DNA of 9,121 nucleotides, taken from positions 1-9,121 of the forward strand of contig CAMPBN010000035.1 of the NCBI GenBank assembly GCA_946638265.1, written 5' to 3'. This stretch comes from an uncultured Bacillota bacterium (lineage in GTDB: Bacteria; Bacillota; Clostridia; Peptostreptococcales; Anaerovoracaceae). The notes under the pieces were generated by a model that was not told the DNA's origin, searched no databases, and saw only the letters and a program-made list of their open reading frames with translations. The first letter of the stretch is position 1; each line of letters begins with the position of its first letter. A program made the position numbers and the translations under genes. Of the stretch, positions 6,974 through 9,121 are shown in pieces.

Positions 6974-7585
6974 ATGGCACAGACCAGAATAATAACTATC
7001 AGCAGAGAATTCGGAAGCGGCGGACATACCATCGGCAAGATGGTGGCGGAACAGCTGGGGCTGCCGTGCTACGACAAGGAACTGGTCAAGCAGATTTCCA
7101 CGGAGACCGGCTTTGACGAAGACTATATAGAGGAAGTAGGAGAGCACGCCCCGGGCAAATCCTGGCTGGCTTATGCCTTTGGGATTCAAAATCCGACGGT
7201 ACCCGATCGAGGCATGTCCATGAACGATTTCCTATGGACTGTCCAGTACAAGATCATCACCGAACTGGCTGAAAAAGAGCCGTGCGTGATCATCGGCCGA
7301 TGCGCCGACTACATCCTCAAGGGCAGAGACGACTGCTTTGACGTGTTCATCCATTCAGATATGGCAACGAAGGCGGAGCGCATCGTAAGGCTCTATGGCG
7401 AGACCAATCAGTCTCCGGAAAAACGTCTCACCGAAAAGGACAAGAAGAGAAAAGTCTACTACAAGCATTATACAGGCAGAGAGTGGGGCATGTCCCAGAA
7501 TTACCACATGTCGCTGGACAGCGGCAAGCTCGGTATCGAGGAATGTGCCAGGATCATCATCGAAGCCTCGGGCATGAAAAAATAA
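6974..7585 (+). CDS. Cytidylate kinase-like family protein
   Basis: This 203-residue P-loop protein belongs to the cytidylate-kinase-like family that is common in Firmicutes and actinobacteria. The N-terminus, IITISREFGSGGHTIGK, carries the phosphate-binding loop (14-22). The residue after the Lys is Met rather than Ser/Thr. CVIIGRCADYIL (104-115) is the family's second signature. YYKHYTGREWG (162-172) and YHMSLDSGK (177-185) match the lid and C-terminal region. The family resembles NMP kinases, but most members have no proven substrate. It is unlikely to be the housekeeping Cmk, given its different motif set and its context away from rpsA or hlyC-type genes. The ATG at 6974 is preceded by GAGGGA (6963-6968). 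It probably shares a transcript with its neighbours. Confidence 0.9.
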   Translation: MAQTRIITISREFGSGGHTIGKMVAEQLGLPCYDKELVKQISTETGFDEDYIEEVGEHAPGKSWLAYAFGIQNPTVPDRGMSMNDFLWTVQYKIITELAEKEPCVIIGRCADYILKGRDDCFDVFIHSDMATKAERIVRLYGETNQSPEKRLTEKDKKRKVYYKHYTGREWGMSQNYHMSLDSGKLGIEECARIIIEASGMKK

Positions 7586-7606
7586 AGCTTCACAGGAGCG
7601 ACACAA

Positions 7607-8281
7607 ATGGAATTCAAACTTAACAAAAAAGAAGATTATGTTGTAAGTCAGTGGTCAGGCGGCACCACCACCCAGCTTGGGATTTATCCTGCGGGTGAGC
7701 AGTATGCGGACAGAAAATTCATCTGGAGACTCTCGTCTGCCACGGTGGATCTGGAGGAATCGGATTTTACGGATCTTCCGGACTACAACCGCATCCTAGG
7801 CGTGCTGCAGGGCGAAGTGGTGCTTTCATACGAAGGCATCCGTTCAGTCAAGCTGGGACGTCTGGAATATGACTATTTCGACGGAGCGTGGAAAACCAAG
7901 AGCTTTGGCAAGATCACAGACTACAATCTTATGACCAGAAAAGGCTATACCGGCCGACTGGAAGTGCTGAAGCTTGCGGAAAAAGCTGCCGAACTGGAAT
8001 TGAAAGAAGCTGTCACCCACGCTTTTTTCTGCACAGGCAGCTACGCAGTCGTAAATTTTGACGGAAATTCCGTAATGATGAAGGATGGCGAGCAACTGAT
8101 CATCAATGAATGTCCGGCTATGAAAATCACTTTCACGGGCGAAGGGAATCTGATCCACAGCATGGTCTTTGAAGGCGAAGATACGGATGCTGCCATTCGC
8201 GGCGAAAACAGGCAAACCAAACCAGAAGGCAAACCGGCTGCTACGGCTTTTTCCGAAGCGGCCTGCCCCTTTCGCGCATAA
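7607..8281 (+). CDS. HutD/Ves family cupin-like protein
   Basis: This 224-residue protein belongs to the HutD/Ves family, a double-stranded beta-helix fold. The best known member is HutD of Pseudomonas, proposed to moderate histidine utilisation; E. coli Ves has no firm role. Family signatures are visible: WSGGTTTQLGIYP (16-28), WRLSSATVDLEESDFTDLP (40-58), YNRILGVLQG (60-69) and DYNLMTRKG (105-113). No histidine-utilisation genes are nearby, so a hut role cannot be assumed. The ATG at 7607 follows CAGGAG (7593-7598), 21 nt after the kinase-like gene. The last 30 or so residues (from about 195) are low-complexity and unlike the family core. The reading frame of the next gene opens across exactly this tail, so the protein may once have continued, or may still continue, into that membrane segment by a +1 frame change. 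Confidence 0.88.
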   Translation: MEFKLNKKEDYVVSQWSGGTTTQLGIYPAGEQYADRKFIWRLSSATVDLEESDFTDLPDYNRILGVLQGEVVLSYEGIRSVKLGRLEYDYFDGAWKTKSFGKITDYNLMTRKGYTGRLEVLKLAEKAAELELKEAVTHAFFCTGSYAVVNFDGNSVMMKDGEQLIINECPAMKITFTGEGNLIHSMVFEGEDTDAAIRGENRQTKPEGKPAATAFSEAACPFRA

Positions 8282-8708
8282 AAGCGATTTTTCGCTGGCG
8301 CTGCTGCTTTCGATAACTGATTTCAGATTCGGCAAATATCTTTACAGACGCCTGCAGACGCTTTTCTTTGACGATGAGCTGGCGGGCGGCATGGAAAAGG
8401 TGAACAGATTTTATCTGCCGCTGATAGTGGCTACAGCCGGCGTTGTGGCGGTGGTGGGACTTACGCTTGGAAAGATGGCTGATTCTGCCGTGCTCCTGAC
8501 GATTCTCACATGGCTGATCGCGGACATCTTGATCGTATCGCCTCTCGTATATCTGGCATTCCTGCCAAAGCCTGTATGGAAGCATATCCGGGATTTGGAT
8601 TCGCTGACTGAAGAGGAAAGAGAATATTATCTGGCCGAAAGAGGGAAAAATGCCCGTATCGAAAAGATGATGAAAAGATACAGCCGCTCCGGCGGAGACT
8701 GGCAGTAA
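8187..8708 (+). CDS. Two-helix membrane protein overlapping hutD-like 3' end; possible frameshifted C-terminus
   Basis: An open frame one base out of phase with the HutD-like gene runs to TAA 8706-8708. It encodes LLLSITDFRFGKYLYRRL, then two strong membrane helices (YLPLIVATAGVVAVVGLTL and LLTILTWLIADILIVSPLVY), then a charged helical tail (LTEEEREYYLAERGKNARI) and a basic end. I do not recognise the family with certainty. Its start is unclear. ATG 8187 lies inside the HutD-like gene with no convincing ribosome binding site. The next in-frame ATG, 8391, lacks one too, and would drop the conserved-looking stretch before it. Either the gene is translated by coupling to the HutD-like stop at 8279-8281, or it is the membrane-anchored C-terminal half of a single HutD-like protein split by a +1 frameshift. 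The yfcE gene begins 23 nt downstream. Confidence 0.6.
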   Translation: MLPFAAKTGKPNQKANRLLRLFPKRPAPFAHKSDFSLALLLSITDFRFGKYLYRRLQTLFFDDELAGGMEKVNRFYLPLIVATAGVVAVVGLTLGKMADSAVLLTILTWLIADILIVSPLVYLAFLPKPVWKHIRDLDSLTEEEREYYLAERGKNARIEKMMKRYSRSGGDWQ

Positions 8709-8731
8709 GCAGTAACAAAAGGAGATTTCAT

Positions 8732-9121
8732 ATGAAATTTATGATAGCATCGGACCTTCACGGGTCCGCCTACTATGTGGAGAAATTGTTAAAAACTTTT
8801 GAGGAATCGGGAGCGGACAGACTGCTGCTCCTGGGCGATTTGCTCTATCACGGGCCGAGAAACGACCTGCCCAGAGACTACAATCCAAAGCTGGTGATCC
8901 CGATGCTGAACGAGCATAGAGACGATATCATTTGCGTGCGCGGTAATTGCGACGCGGATGTGGACCAGATGACACTGACATTCCCTATCACTGCGGAGAA
9001 TGCGATTCTCTGGCACGGCAGCCGCATGATATTCGCAACTCACGGCCATGTCTTCAATACGGAAAATATACCGCCGCTGAAGAAGGGCGAAATTTTTCTG
9101 CACGGACATACACATGTACCT
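8732..9121 (+). CDS. yfcE: YfcE family phosphodiesterase (5' part, cut by window end)
   Basis: The first 130 codons of a metallophosphoesterase are present, and the frame is open at the right edge; the E. coli protein is about 184 residues. The metal-site motifs appear in order: SDLHG (7-11), GDLLYHGPRNDLP with the second Asp, RGNCDADVDQM, THGH and GHTH near the edge. The HGPRNDLP, GNCDxxVDQM and FPITA stretches closely follow E. coli YfcE, a Mn2+-dependent enzyme that hydrolyses artificial phosphodiesters in vitro and whose natural substrate is not settled. It is cytoplasmic, with no signal peptide. The ATG at 8732 has AAGGAG at 8719-8724, 7 nt upstream. The gene follows the membrane protein by 23 nt and appears to be the next member of the same transcript. 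Confidence 0.93.
   Translation, partial: MKFMIASDLHGSAYYVEKLLKTFEESGADRLLLLGDLLYHGPRNDLPRDYNPKLVIPMLNEHRDDIICVRGNCDADVDQMTLTFPITAENAILWHGSRMIFATHGHVFNTENIPPLKKGEIFLHGHTHVP

Noticed and set aside
7607..8281. Histidine-utilisation operon assignment for the HutD-like gene
   Set aside because: No hutH, hutU, hutI or hutG homologue is present in the window; the family name alone does not show the pathway.

Overview
The window looks like chromosomal DNA of a Gram-positive anaerobe of the Clostridia, tentatively an Anaerovoracaceae / Family XIII type relative. The reasons are strong AGGAGG-like Shine-Dalgarno sites before almost every gene, tight co-directional packing, roughly 50% GC, and gene families common in that class: an M3 'not-PepF' oligoendopeptidase, a cytidylate-kinase-like protein and a HutD/Ves protein. 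The taxonomic placement is an inference. All recognised genes lie on the + strand.

Layout. (1) Positions 1-167 hold the 3' end of an unidentified gene. (2) Positions 168-336 are a compact regulatory junction. A near-consensus sigma-A promoter (TTGAAA, 17 nt, TATAAT) is interlocked with a 17-bp intrinsic terminator, followed by a folded leader, and then a MATE-family exporter (337-1680). (3) Positions 1681-1926 separate MATE from an M3 zinc oligoendopeptidase (1927-3600). Most of this gap (1729-1890) folds into a very long, almost continuous imperfect hairpin. Its G.U wobbles make sense only as + strand RNA, and I do not recognise the family. (4) After a promoter near 3664-3692 comes a run of seven genes with gaps of about 20-30 nt or an overlap: an SPFH/band-7 membrane protein; a small acidic protein of unknown family sitting where an NfeD partner might be expected; a soluble TPR protein with a degenerate GGDEF domain; a cytidylate-kinase-like P-loop protein; a HutD/Ves cupin; an overlapping two-helix membrane protein in the +1 frame; and the start of a YfcE-type phosphodiesterase, cut by the window end.

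How the parts may fit. The seven-gene run could be one transcript combining membrane organisation (SPFH plus the small protein), a TPR/pseudo-GGDEF protein likely to bind partners rather than make c-di-GMP, and nucleotide or phosphoester enzymes (kinase-like protein, YfcE). No pathway is proven. The strongest candidates for something undescribed are the 162-nt structured element, the SPFH partner with its TPR/pseudo-GGDEF neighbour, the HutD/membrane-protein frame switch, and the interlocked promoter/terminator before MATE.
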